A stretch of DNA of 64,000 nt from Rouxiella badensis (GCF_002093665.1 NZ_MRWE01000011.1:62001-126000), one strand, 5' to 3'; counted from the first letter of the stretch, positions 23,095 through 31,449 are shown. Notes: generated by a model not told the origin, from the letters alone. Translations and numbers: made by a program.

Positions 23095-24522
23095 GTGAAT
23101 AACGAATTTAAAAATATCACTATCGACCAGCTTCCTGGCGTTGTCGCGACCATGAAACAGGCGCACATTGAAGCGGGCCCGGCGAGCCTCGAGCTGCGAC
23201 TCGACCGACTACAGCGCGCCGAGCGCCTGCTTAAGGAAAATCATCAGGCGCTGGCCGAGGCTATCTGCGCCGATTATGGCAATCGTAGCCGCTATCAGTC
23301 GCTGGCTGCCGACGTCGGTATGTCTATTAAATCTTTGCAACATGCGCAGGAAAACGTGGCGCAGTGGATGCAGACGCAGGAAAACAGCGAGCCAATGCCA
23401 GGCATGCAGGCGCGAATCGAGTTTCAGCCGCTCGGCGTTGTCGGCATCATCGTGCCGTGGAACTTCCCGCTGAATCTGGCGTTCTCTCCGCTGGCTGGCG
23501 TGTTTGCCGCCGGTAACCGGGCAATTTTCAAGCCTTCCGAACTGACGCCGAAAACCTCCGCGCTGCTGGCTCAGCTGGTCAGCCAGTATTTTGACTCGCT
23601 CGAACTGACCACCGTGCTAGGTGAGGCCGATGTGGGCGCGGCGTTCAGTGCACAGAAGTTTGACCACCTGATCTTCACCGGCAGTACGGCCGTGGGTCGC
23701 CACGTGATGCGCGCTGCGGCAGAAAACCTGGTGCCGGTCACGCTGGAGTTGGGCGGAAAATCGCCGGTGCTGGTGGCGCCTGACGCTAATTTGCGTACTG
23801 CGGTCGAGCGTACGCTCACAGTCAAAACCTTCAACGCCGGGCAAATTTGTATGTCACCCGACTATGTTCTGCTGCCGGAAGGGGCGCAGGATGAGTTTGT
23901 GCGCCATGCGCGCGAATTTATGCAGCAGGCGTTTCCCACCCTGCAAGGCAATGCGGATTACACCTCGCTGGTGTGTGACGCGCACTTTGAGCGACAAATT
24001 GCGCTGCTTGAAGACGCGAAAAGCAAGGGCGCAACCGTTGTGTCGCTGGCACCCGAAGGTGAAGTCGCCTATGACGCGGCCACCCGTAAAATGGCCACCG
24101 TGCTGGTGCTGAACGCGACCGATGATATGCGCGTGATGCAAGAAGAGGTGTTTGGTCCGGTTCTGCCGCTGAAAAGTTATCAGCAGGAGCAGGAAGCGGT
24201 GGCTTACATCAATGCGCATCCTCGTCCCCTGGCTGCCTACTACTTTGGTGATAATGCCGAAAATCAGCGTCGTATGGCCGATATGACCACCTCGGGTGGC
24301 CTGGTCATTAATGACATCATGACGCACTCCTCGGTCGAGAGCCTGCCGTTTGGCGGTGTGGGTCCGTCAGGGATGGGTGCCTATCACGGCATTCACGGCT
24401 TCCTGCGTTTTAGCCACGCCAAAGCTGTGGTTGAGCAAAGTCCGAGCGGTGAATCCAGCCTGAGACTGCGGGCACCTTATGGTGAAAAGCTCGAACAGTT
24501 AGAACAAATTCTGTCTCATTAA
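23095..24522 (+). CDS. Coniferyl-aldehyde-type aldehyde dehydrogenase
   Basis: A 475-aa NAD(P)-dependent aldehyde dehydrogenase. Motifs are the IIVPWNFPLNL cofactor strand, the FTGSTAVGRHVM loop, the catalytic Glu in TLELGGKSP and the catalytic Cys in FNAGQICMSPDY. The C-terminal end lacks a membrane anchor. The N-terminal half with RLDRLQRAERLL and NRSRYQSLAADV matches the coniferyl aldehyde dehydrogenase (CalB-like) group, which also takes other aliphatic and aromatic aldehydes. The start is GTG 23095 with a purine-rich AAAAGAGAA site upstream. It is second in the NemR-regulated operon and ends at a good terminator. Confidence 0.88.
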   Translation: MNNEFKNITIDQLPGVVATMKQAHIEAGPASLELRLDRLQRAERLLKENHQALAEAICADYGNRSRYQSLAADVGMSIKSLQHAQENVAQWMQTQENSEPMPGMQARIEFQPLGVVGIIVPWNFPLNLAFSPLAGVFAAGNRAIFKPSELTPKTSALLAQLVSQYFDSLELTTVLGEADVGAAFSAQKFDHLIFTGSTAVGRHVMRAAAENLVPVTLELGGKSPVLVAPDANLRTAVERTLTVKTFNAGQICMSPDYVLLPEGAQDEFVRHAREFMQQAFPTLQGNADYTSLVCDAHFERQIALLEDAKSKGATVVSLAPEGEVAYDAATRKMATVLVLNATDDMRVMQEEVFGPVLPLKSYQQEQEAVAYINAHPRPLAAYYFGDNAENQRRMADMTTSGGLVINDIMTHSSVESLPFGGVGPSGMGAYHGIHGFLRFSHAKAVVEQSPSGESSLRLRAPYGEKLEQLEQILSH

Positions 24523-24545
24523 TTTATTCGTATAAAATAGCCGCA

Positions 24546-24573
24546 ACGAACCTGTGCAATGCAGGTTCGTTTT
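24546..24573 (+). terminator. Rho-independent terminator after the aldehyde dehydrogenase
   Basis: ACGAACCTG-TGCAATG-CAGGTTCGT, a perfect 9-bp stem running into TTTT. Confidence 0.88.
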
Positions 24574-24844
24574 ATGAGAATATTCGCAGAGAATATTATT
24601 TCCGGGTAACTAAGTGTTATATTTTTCCTTTCCGTCTATCCCCGTAATTATTCTGATTAAAATAACGCCATGTAAATTAATGAGTTATATTAAAAGTGCG
24701 TCAGATCAAGGAATTGTGTGATTTATTATTTTTGATAAGCTTATCAGAAATTACTGATATTTTTGCTCGTAATATTCATGTTATATTTTTCACACTTAAT
24801 TCCCCGTGTCGTTAATTTAACGTAAGAGAACGTCTGGACTTATC
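24574..24844. other. AT-rich control region of the HldD paralogue
   Basis: This 271-bp stretch is much more AT-rich than the surrounding genes. It contains a perfect 14-bp palindrome TGATAAGCTTATCA (24733-24746) and an overlapping dyad ATCAG-N6-CTGAT (24743-24758). No gene is visible. Such AT-rich promoter DNA is a common target of H-NS silencing in enterics; the palindrome may bind a specific regulator. Confidence 0.45.
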
Positions 24845-25822
24845 ATGATCTTATTAACCGGTGCGGCCGGATTCATCGGCTCTAATGTGCTGTCATCATT
24901 AAATAAAACCGGTATTACGGATGTGGTTATTTGCGATGCAATGGGCTGTGATGAAAAGTGGCGTAATATTAGCAATTGCGAATTCAGTGACTTCATCCCG
25001 CTGTCAAAACTCGATGCCTGGTTAGAGAAGAAACCAAAAATCGAGGCTATCATCCACCTGGGGGCTAAATCTGAAACCACGGCGGTTGACGCCGATGACG
25101 TGCTCGAGAACAACTTCTCCCGCTCGGTCCGCCTGTGGAAATTCTGCGCAGAGAACGAAGTCACTTTTATCTATGCTTCCTCCTCCTGTACCTACGGCGA
25201 CGGCTCCGAAGGATTCAAAGACCATCAGTCCCCGCGCTTTCTGAATAAACTGACCCCGCTTAATCTTTATAGCTGGAGCAAGAATATTTTTGATTTACGC
25301 GTGGCTCGCGACGTTGAAAATAAAAATATTCAAACGCCTAAGCACTGGTACGGGCTTAAACTATTTAACGTTTACGGTCCCGGAGAGTACCACAAAGGCA
25401 ACATGAAGAGCTCGGTAGGCAATATATGTCAGTCGGTGTTAAATGATAAACCGGTGACATTATTTAAGTCTGAAATTCCCGAGTTTAATGACGGCGAACA
25501 GTCGAGAGACTTTATCTATATCGATGATGTGACTCAGGTCATTAACTGGTTATTAGTCACCCAGCCTCAGTCGGGTATTTATAATGTCGGCACCGGTGAG
25601 GCCAATTCGTTTCTCACTATTGCAAAAACGGCCTTCGACCTGTCGCAAAGAAAGCAAAACATCCATTTTGCCCCGTTTCCCGAGGTGTTGAAAGAGAAGG
25701 CGCAATACTTTACTCAGGCTGACATCAGCAAAATTAGAGCTGCAGGCTATACCTCGAGCTTTACCCCGCTGCGTGAAGGGATGGCAAAATATATCGAATA
25801 CTTGAAGCAGGTTGGCGGTTAA
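24845..25822 (+). CDS. ADP-heptose 6-epimerase (HldD/RfaD) paralogue
   Basis: A 325-aa extended SDR closely following E. coli HldD, which turns ADP-D-glycero- into ADP-L-glycero-manno-heptose for the LPS core. Seen here: LLTGAAGFIGSNV cofactor loop, YASSSCTYG with the catalytic Ser, Tyr-Lys in NLYSWSKNIFD, LFNVYGPGE, RDFIYIDDV and FTQADISKIRAAGY. The catalytic set is intact. It differs from a housekeeping copy in context: no hldD-waaFC neighbours, its own AT-rich promoter and a preceding terminator. The chromosome probably has the true hldD elsewhere, so this may act in a conditional surface-polysaccharide step or on a related nucleotide sugar. GAGAACG lies upstream of ATG 24845. Confidence 0.8.
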   Translation: MILLTGAAGFIGSNVLSSLNKTGITDVVICDAMGCDEKWRNISNCEFSDFIPLSKLDAWLEKKPKIEAIIHLGAKSETTAVDADDVLENNFSRSVRLWKFCAENEVTFIYASSSCTYGDGSEGFKDHQSPRFLNKLTPLNLYSWSKNIFDLRVARDVENKNIQTPKHWYGLKLFNVYGPGEYHKGNMKSSVGNICQSVLNDKPVTLFKSEIPEFNDGEQSRDFIYIDDVTQVINWLLVTQPQSGIYNVGTGEANSFLTIAKTAFDLSQRKQNIHFAPFPEVLKEKAQYFTQADISKIRAAGYTSSFTPLREGMAKYIEYLKQVGG

Positions 25823-25904
25823 ACGATCTTATCAAGACTTCCCGCCGCGCCATTTTGCGATAGAGTGAAAGCCTTATTTCACCTCTTCAGCCAAAGGATT
25901 GTCT

Positions 25905-26294
25905 ATGTTTCCCTGCCATATGCGCATTGCGCGCCCGGTTACCGACTTAGCACGCAGTTTCCAGCTCTACCATGATGGATTAGGTCTGAACAAAATTGCC
26001 GAATTTGCTGACCATGACGGCTTCAGCGGCATTATGCTGGGCCATGACTCCCTCGCCTGGCACCTTGAATTTACCGTCTGCCATTCTCATCCTGTCAAAC
26101 CTCAGCCCTCTACCGAAGATTTGCTGGTGCTGTACATCCCCGAGACCTCCGAGTGGCAGGCCTCCTGTGAGCGTATGTTGAGGGCAGGATTCGTTGCCGT
26201 TGAATCTTTCAATCCTTACTGGGACGTCGCAGGTAAAACCTTCATCGACACGGACAGTTACAGAGTGGTGCTACAGAACAGGGCGTGGGGATAA
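25905..26294 (+). CDS. VOC (glyoxalase/dioxygenase superfamily) protein
   Basis: A 129-aa vicinal-oxygen-chelate protein with the beta-alpha-beta-beta-beta modules RIARPVTDLARSFQLYHDGLGL and FSGIMLGHD, and a second half ending VAGKTFIDTDSYRVVLQNR. Members are glyoxalases, antibiotic-binding proteins or dioxygenases; this one is the small, poorly characterised YycE-like type. ATG 25905 is chosen because AAGGA lies 6 nt upstream; a TTG six bases earlier is less likely. It stands alone between the HldD paralogue and the YbaK-like gene. Confidence 0.78.
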   Translation: MFPCHMRIARPVTDLARSFQLYHDGLGLNKIAEFADHDGFSGIMLGHDSLAWHLEFTVCHSHPVKPQPSTEDLLVLYIPETSEWQASCERMLRAGFVAVESFNPYWDVAGKTFIDTDSYRVVLQNRAWG

Positions 26295-26377
26295 CATAAA
26301 GGTTTTACCCAGGCGGCGATGCGCGGTTATTATCGAAAACGGGGTTTTTCCTAAAACCGAGCATTTAAGGAGAGAGC

Positions 26378-26836
26378 ATGAGCGTTCAACGTGTCCAGCA
26401 GTTCCTTGCTGAGCATGCACCTGAGGCAACGGTCACGGTGCTGGAAAAAAGTACCGCTACGGTTGCCGAGGCAGCAGAGGCCTTCGAGGTTGAAAGCGGG
26501 CAGATAGCAAAAACGCTGTCGTTTCGGGTGAATGATGAGGTTGTACTGTTGGTGATGGCGGGCACGGCCCGGATCGACAATAAAAAGTACAAGCAGCTTT
26601 TCGGCGTCAAGGCGCGCATGTTGGCGTCTGACGAAGTCGAAACTTTGACCGGTTATCCGCCGGGTGGCGTTTGTCCGTTCGCCGCCGCTGATGCGGTCAA
26701 AGTGTATTGTGACCACAGTCTAAAAAGTTATGACGAAGTGCTGCCTGCGGGCGGCAGCGTTAATTCCGGCGTTCGCATTGCCCCGGCCAGACTGGCGAGC
26801 ATTACCGGTGCAGACTGGATTGACGTGACCCGTTAA
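26378..26836 (+). CDS. YbaK/EbsC-type aminoacyl-tRNA deacylase
   Basis: A 152-aa INS-like editing domain protein. These trans-editing enzymes hydrolyse wrongly charged tRNA. Visible are ALAEAFEV-like AAEAFEVESGQIAKTLSF with the catalytic Lys, the IDNKKYK stretch, and the GYPPGGVCPFA loop (GxxP type) that excludes the cognate amino acid. It resembles the YwhH/EbsC branch more than E. coli YbaK itself. AAGGAGAGAGC provides a strong ribosome site. It is monocistronic with a terminator 30 bp downstream. Confidence 0.85.
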   Translation: MSVQRVQQFLAEHAPEATVTVLEKSTATVAEAAEAFEVESGQIAKTLSFRVNDEVVLLVMAGTARIDNKKYKQLFGVKARMLASDEVETLTGYPPGGVCPFAAADAVKVYCDHSLKSYDEVLPAGGSVNSGVRIAPARLASITGADWIDVTR

Positions 26837-26866
26837 AGAAAGCGTTTTCTCACTCTGTTTGCAAAG

Positions 26867-26890
26867 AGCGGCCAAAAGGCTGCTTTTTTT
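26867..26890 (+). terminator. Rho-independent terminator after the YbaK-like gene
   Basis: AGCGGCC-AAAA-GGCTGCT with one G-T pair, followed by six more T. Confidence 0.85.
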
Positions 26891-26937
26891 ATTTGAGCCT
26901 TTCAGACTTGGATGACTTCCTGCCTCTAAAAATCGTG

Positions 26938-26954
26938 CATCCTATTTCAGGATG
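26938..26954. promoter_or_regulatory. Dyad upstream of the nickel operon
   Basis: CATCCT-ATTTC-AGGATG, a perfect 6-bp-arm inverted repeat. It lies just upstream of the RcnR-type operator and shares the TCCTAT/ATAGGA letters, so it may be a second, degenerate operator. Confidence 0.35.
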
Positions 26955-26963
26955 GCTTAGCAT

Positions 26964-26987
26964 TATCCTATCCCCCCCGATAGGATA
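26964..26987. promoter_or_regulatory. RcnR/CsoR-type operator of the nickel operon
   Basis: TATCCTATC, six C, GATAGGATA: a perfect 9-bp inverted repeat around a homopolymer C/G tract. This is the classic layout for the RcnR/CsoR family, whose members recognise the altered DNA form of the G tract. It ends 5 bp before the regulator start, so the regulator must repress itself and the exporter. Confidence 0.88.
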
Positions 26988-26992
26988 GTAAA

Positions 26993-27259
26993 ATGCATGC
27001 ACATGAAACACATCCTGAAATCATAAAGCGCCTCAAGCGCGCGTCCGGCCATTTGAACAGCACCATCAAAATGCTTGAAGACCAGAGAACCTGTCTCGAT
27101 ATTGCGCAGCAGCTGCACGCGGTTGAGAAGGCGGTCATTAATGCCAAAAAAGTGTTGATCCACGACCATCTCGACCACTGTCTTGAACACGCGATTCAGG
27201 ACGGCGAGGTGTCAGCCGACGTTATTCGCGCTTTCAAAGAAATTACCAAGTATCTCTAA
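26993..27259 (+). CDS. RcnR/CsoR-family nickel/cobalt sensor with InrS-like ligand set
   Basis: An 88-aa all-helical DUF156 repressor that leaves DNA when it binds metal. Aligned by hand with E. coli RcnR (ligands His3, Cys35, His60, His64), this protein has His2, Cys34, His59 and Cys63. Cys at the last position is the fingerprint I recall for the cyanobacterial nickel sensor InrS, not RcnR. Extra His occur at 4, 7, 20, 57 and 62. It starts 5 bp after a G-tract operator and lies 8 bp before rcnA, which it must control. Sensing Ni(II) is likely; Co(II) or Cu(I) cannot be excluded from sequence. Confidence 0.85.
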   Translation: MHAHETHPEIIKRLKRASGHLNSTIKMLEDQRTCLDIAQQLHAVEKAVINAKKVLIHDHLDHCLEHAIQDGEVSADVIRAFKEITKYL

Positions 27260-27267
27260 GGATCAGC

Positions 27268-28389
27268 ATGACCGATTTTTCTGCACTGTTGCAGTCGGGT
27301 ATGGGTAATGCCTGGCTCTTTATTCCCAGCGCCATTTTGCTCGGCGCGCTGCACGGCCTCGAACCCGGGCATTCCAAGACCATGATGGCCGCGTTTATCG
27401 TGGCGATACGCGGTACCGTTCGTCAGGCGGTTTACCTTGGGCTGGCGGCGACAATTTCACATACGGCCATCGTCTGGCTGATTGCCATGGGGGGCATGGC
27501 GCTGAGCCACAAGTTTTCTGCCGAATCTACCGAGCCGTACTTTCAGCTTATTTCTGCGTTTATTATCGTCGCCACGGCGGCCTGGATGTTCTGGCGCACC
27601 TGGCGCGGTGAGCAGCAGTGGAAGGCCGAGCAGCGTTACCAGCAGGTCCATCAGGACAGCGATGAGTCAAAGCTCGTCGATACCGGGCATGGAAAGATTC
27701 AACTCTCGATTGTTGAAGAGGGCGGGCAGTCACGTTGGCGGATTAAGCGTATCTCGGGCCAGCACTGGAGCGCTAAGTCTGTTTCTGTTACCACCCGGCG
27801 TCAGAAAGGTTTTGCGCAGATTTTCGATTTTGAAGAAAAGGGGGATTTTCTGCAGTCAGTCCGCGCTATTCCCGAACCTCATCAGTTTATGGCTCGCCTG
27901 TCGTTGGGCCACGCGGGGCATTCGCATGATTATGATGTCGAATTTGCAGAAAGCTCGCACCCAAGTTCTCACGCTGAACTGGCAGGGTTAGACGTTTCTT
28001 CTCAGGAGTATCAGGACGCGCATGAGAAGGCGCACGCCAATGACATTAAACGACGCTTCGCAAATCGTGACGTGACCACGGGGCAGGTTATTCTTTTCGG
28101 GCTGACCGGAGGGCTAATTCCTTGTCCAGCGGCCATCACCGTGCTGTTGCTGTGTATCCAGGTCAAGGCATTCACGCTCGGTGCCGCACTGGTTTTCTGT
28201 TTCAGCATTGGACTGGCCATTACGCTGGTCACGGTTGGGGTTATTGCGGCCTACAGCGTGCGCAAGGCCACCCAACGCTGGAGCGGTCTGAACACTCTGG
28301 CGCGGCGGGCACCGTATTTCTCGAGCTTGCTGATAGCAATAGTCGGTTTATATATGGGGATCCACGGCTGGATTGGCGTGATGCGCTAG
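27268..28389 (+). CDS. rcnA: Nickel/cobalt efflux permease RcnA
   Basis: A 373-aa member of the NiCoT/RcnA family that exports Ni(II) and Co(II) across the inner membrane. The first helix pair carries the metal signature LGALHGLEPGHSKTMMAAF. The second conserved block is GLTGGLIPCPAAITVLLLC, and GLAITLVTVG follows. Between the N- and C-terminal membrane parts lies a soluble loop of about 150 residues (around 110-260), much longer than the His-rich loop of E. coli RcnA (274 aa in total). It contains a strand-rich segment and several His (HAGHSHDYD, SSHPSSHAE, DAHEKAHAND). It is co-transcribed with the sensor gene. Confidence 0.9.
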   Translation: MTDFSALLQSGMGNAWLFIPSAILLGALHGLEPGHSKTMMAAFIVAIRGTVRQAVYLGLAATISHTAIVWLIAMGGMALSHKFSAESTEPYFQLISAFIIVATAAWMFWRTWRGEQQWKAEQRYQQVHQDSDESKLVDTGHGKIQLSIVEEGGQSRWRIKRISGQHWSAKSVSVTTRRQKGFAQIFDFEEKGDFLQSVRAIPEPHQFMARLSLGHAGHSHDYDVEFAESSHPSSHAELAGLDVSSQEYQDAHEKAHANDIKRRFANRDVTTGQVILFGLTGGLIPCPAAITVLLLCIQVKAFTLGAALVFCFSIGLAITLVTVGVIAAYSVRKATQRWSGLNTLARRAPYFSSLLIAIVGLYMGIHGWIGVMR

Positions 28390-28415
28390 CTCTGCAAAGG
28401 CTAAAGAAGGATCAG

Positions 28416-28441
28416 GAGAGGCTCTGTTCAGACTCTCTTTT
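28416..28441 (+). terminator. Probable terminator after rcnA
   Basis: GAGAG (28416-28420) and CTCTC (28433-28437) with inner CTG/CAG pairing, followed by TTTT. It lies between convergent rcnA and the DUF4385 gene. Confidence 0.4.
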
Positions 28442-28889
28442 AACCCTGCTTCTGCTGGTGGGCCTTCTTGCGTTTAAGGTAATCGTCATCGGCGCGAAGT
28501 CGGTCCCAGTAGGTTTTGAAGATAGCGGCGGAGGCGGCTTTTTCTTCATCAATATCGCGCGGCAAAACAGAGCGGTCTTTGGCGTATTTCTTTCCTCCGG
28601 GATAATTGGCATAACGACGGGCGCGGGTGTAACCCATTTGGATAAATTTACGCGCCATATCCATGCCAACAAAATCATCCTGTTCGCGATAGCGTTCAAA
28701 CAGCGTCATAATGGCTTCGGCTGAGGCCTTGGCAACGTCGGGGGTTTTGAAGCGCCAGTGGGGCAAAATCTCGGATTTATAAGGCTCAACCATCAGCACG
28801 CCCTGTTCACCGCGTCCAACCTGATAAAGCTCGGGGTGCTGGCGAAAGTCGATATTGTCGAAATCCTGCTGGTAATTAAACTTGCCCAT
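28440..28889 (-). CDS. DUF4385 protein
   Basis: A 149-aa protein that I recognise as the DUF4385 family (about 150 aa, widespread in enterics and phages). It has the conserved stretches DFDNIDFRQHPELYQVGRGEQGVL, EILPHWRFKTP and FVGMDMARKFIQMGYTRARRYAN. It is soluble and basic at the C-terminus (KRKKAHQQKQ). No activity is known to me. ATG 28889 has AAGGA 8 nt upstream; the longer frame has none. It is monocistronic, divergent from a LysR gene. Confidence 0.8.
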   Translation of the reverse strand: MGKFNYQQDFDNIDFRQHPELYQVGRGEQGVLMVEPYKSEILPHWRFKTPDVAKASAEAIMTLFERYREQDDFVGMDMARKFIQMGYTRARRYANYPGGKKYAKDRSVLPRDIDEEKAASAAIFKTYWDRLRADDDYLKRKKAHQQKQG

Positions 28890-29038
28890 TTTATCCGTCC
28901 TTGAAAAGTGTTTCGGGCGGCGAAATTGCGCCACGCCCCTTTGAATTATGTGTCAGGGTTTCTCATTCTGCACGCAGGACATGCCCTGAGCGAGGCCTGT
29001 GGTAAACTCCGAAAAACTTTTAAAGCGACAGGTGACCT

Positions 29039-29932
29039 GTGTCCCAGGAAATCAACACCCGGCTGCCGAGCCTGAATGCACTCCAGGCGTTGGTTCTGTG
29101 TGCAAAAACGCACAGCATCAGTAAAGCCGCACAACTTTTACACCGAAGCCAGGGCGCCATCAGCAGGCAGATAAAACAGCTGGAAGAAATGTACGGTATC
29201 TACCTGTTCGAACGTGAGCCCACCGGACTTACCCTGACTAAGGAAGGGCGCTTCTTCCTTGAAAATGCGCAGGCAATACTGGACAAAGTCAGTCAGTTAG
29301 AGACCGACTTATCGGCGATGAACAAGGTTGTGCTTATCAAGGCCCCTTCAACTTTTGCCATGCAGTGGCTGTTTCCGAAACTCGATAAAATTCAGCGCGC
29401 ATTGCATGATTATATTATCAAGGTCGATACCTCTGCGGATGACAAGCAGCGCCAGGCCGGCGAGTTGGGCGACGTGAGCAGCATTATCATCACCCGAGAC
29501 AGTATCGGATTGCCGTTCTATACCAGCTATAAGCTGTTTTCAGAAACGTTGACGCTGATGTGTTCACCCGCGCTTTATCAGCAAATACTGCTCGACCGAG
29601 AGGTGGTGAACACCGCCTGCAAGTTACGTATCTTGCCGAACATGAAACTGTGGAACCTTTGGCTTGCCGAAAACGGTTTTGAAATGGCCAATACCGAGAA
29701 AACCATTACTTTCGACACCTCAGAGATTGCCATGTCGGCGGCCGCAGACTCGCTGGGCGTTGCCTTGCTTGACCCCAGAATGGCCGCCTCGAGGATCGCA
29801 CATAAATCTTTGGTCATCCCATTTGCGCATCAGGTCGCCAGCGGCAAAAGCTATTTTATGAACATTAAAGAGAAGGATCAGGCGAGTCCCGCCGTGGTGG
29901 CAATTAAAGAGATGATCCTTGGATTCACATGA
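29039..29932 (+). CDS. LysR-family regulator (GcvA-like group)
   Basis: A 297-aa LysR activator. The N-terminal winged helix-turn-helix is LPSLNALQALVLCAKTHSISKAAQLLHRSQGAISRQIKQLEE. The effector domain begins at VLIKAPSTFAMQWLFPKL, a pattern of the GcvA-like subgroup. It starts with GTG 29039, preceded by GACAGGTGACC, a weak ribosome site. It lies 152 bp upstream of an MFS importer in the same direction and probably controls it. A related LysR (31450) stands on the other side of that transporter, suggesting duplication. Confidence 0.87.
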   Translation: MSQEINTRLPSLNALQALVLCAKTHSISKAAQLLHRSQGAISRQIKQLEEMYGIYLFEREPTGLTLTKEGRFFLENAQAILDKVSQLETDLSAMNKVVLIKAPSTFAMQWLFPKLDKIQRALHDYIIKVDTSADDKQRQAGELGDVSSIIITRDSIGLPFYTSYKLFSETLTLMCSPALYQQILLDREVVNTACKLRILPNMKLWNLWLAENGFEMANTEKTITFDTSEIAMSAAADSLGVALLDPRMAASRIAHKSLVIPFAHQVASGKSYFMNIKEKDQASPAVVAIKEMILGFT

Positions 29933-30084
29933 TCTCTTCTATTTCATGATGTTACTGATAGTTTCACTTTGCGCCCCCCTCTGAGTTTTTTAGATGGGGG
30001 TATGTCTTTTTTTACTTTGTATCGTCTGGCACAAACCCCTAGAGTACGTCGGATTCATTTGGCACCGCTGAAGAGACATTCTCA

Positions 30085-31359
30085 ATGACCGCAATTGCCC
30101 CTACATTGACCCGCCAGGATTATAAAGTCATTTCACTTTCGCTCCTTGGCGGAGCGTTAGAAGTTTTCGATTTCATCATTTTTGTGTTTCTTTCCACTAC
30201 CATTGCAAACGTCTTTTTCCCTGCCGATACCCCAGAATGGATACGTTTACTGGAAAGCATGACTATCTTCTCCGTCGGCTATCTGGCGCGTCCGCTCGGC
30301 GGCCTGCTGATTGCCCATTTCGCTGACCGCTATGGCCGTAAGCACATGTTTAATTTCACGGTGCTTTTTATGGCGATGCCTTGTCTGGCGATGGGGTTGT
30401 TGCCGGTCTATGCGCAGATTGGCTATTGGGCACCGCTGCTCCTGCTGGTGGCGAGGATAATTCAGGGGGCCGCGCTAGGGGGCGAGGTGCCCAATGCCTG
30501 GGTCTTTGTTGCCGAACATACGCCGACTGAACATCGGGGATTCGCGCTGGGTCTGCTTCAGGCTGGCCTGACGTTTGGCTATATGCTGGCCGCGCTGACC
30601 GTCACCTTTATCTCAAGCTACTTCACGGCCGATGAGCTTAACGCCTGGGCGTGGCGCATTCCTTTCATTGTCGGGGGACTGCTCGGTTTCATCTCGCTGT
30701 GGCTGCGCCGCTGGTTGCAAGAAACGCCGGTGTTTATCGCGCTGCAAAAGGAAAAGTCTCTTTCCGAACGTCTTCCATTGATGGACATTTTGCGCAAACA
30801 CCGCAGGGCGGCCATCCCTGCTTCCCTGCTGACCGCCGTGTTGACCTCGGCGGTTATTATTGCCGTCGTCGCGTTACCCATTATCCTGCAGAAAAGCTGG
30901 CAATTTGATGCTGCAACCACCTTCAAGGTGAGCTGTTTAGGCATTCTGATGCTCAATATTGGCTGTATTATCGCGGGTCGTCTGGTTGACAGATTTGGCG
31001 CCTGGAACATTTTTGCCGTCTATTCCGTCATGCTGGCCATTGGCGTCACGGTGATGACCCTGTTTCTCGGCAGCAATGTGAAGACCGTTCTGGGCTGTTA
31101 CCTTTTCCTGGGGCTGTGTTGCGGTGTGATTGCCGCCGTGCCGGCGGTGATGGTGCAGCTTTTCCCGCCGCAGGTGAAGGTGACGGGGATTTCTTTAATC
31201 TACAATCTGGCCTATTCGCTCTGTTCGAGCACGCTGCCACTGATCGTTTTGGCGCTTTATCGATATGCCCATTGGACGCTGGCGGGCATGGCATGGCTGG
31301 TTGCCGCCGTTGGCGTAATGACGTTTGTGTTCTACCGTAAAATTTCCGTTTACCGTTAA
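30085..31359 (+). CDS. MFS metabolite:H+ symporter (ShiA/KgtP/ProP family)
   Basis: A 424-aa 12-helix transporter of the metabolite:H+ symporter group, whose members import shikimate, 2-oxoglutarate, citrate or betaines. Typical features are the first helix GGALEVFDFIIFVFL with its acidic residue, the RPLGGLLIAHFADRYGRK loop between helices 2 and 3, and GGEVPNAWVFVAEHTP at helix 5. The second half has AGRLVDRFG. It is flanked by two LysR genes, convergent with the second. The substrate is probably an organic acid or zwitterion; more cannot be said. Confidence 0.87.
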   Translation: MTAIAPTLTRQDYKVISLSLLGGALEVFDFIIFVFLSTTIANVFFPADTPEWIRLLESMTIFSVGYLARPLGGLLIAHFADRYGRKHMFNFTVLFMAMPCLAMGLLPVYAQIGYWAPLLLLVARIIQGAALGGEVPNAWVFVAEHTPTEHRGFALGLLQAGLTFGYMLAALTVTFISSYFTADELNAWAWRIPFIVGGLLGFISLWLRRWLQETPVFIALQKEKSLSERLPLMDILRKHRRAAIPASLLTAVLTSAVIIAVVALPIILQKSWQFDAATTFKVSCLGILMLNIGCIIAGRLVDRFGAWNIFAVYSVMLAIGVTVMTLFLGSNVKTVLGCYLFLGLCCGVIAAVPAVMVQLFPPQVKVTGISLIYNLAYSLCSSTLPLIVLALYRYAHWTLAGMAWLVAAVGVMTFVFYRKISVYR

Positions 31360-31449
31360 CGGAAACTGTCACCCTGCGCGCTATGCCACTCTGAGAGGTT
31401 TACATTATTCTGAGCAGTGTGGCGCTACCCTATGGCCCGAAACCAGCCA

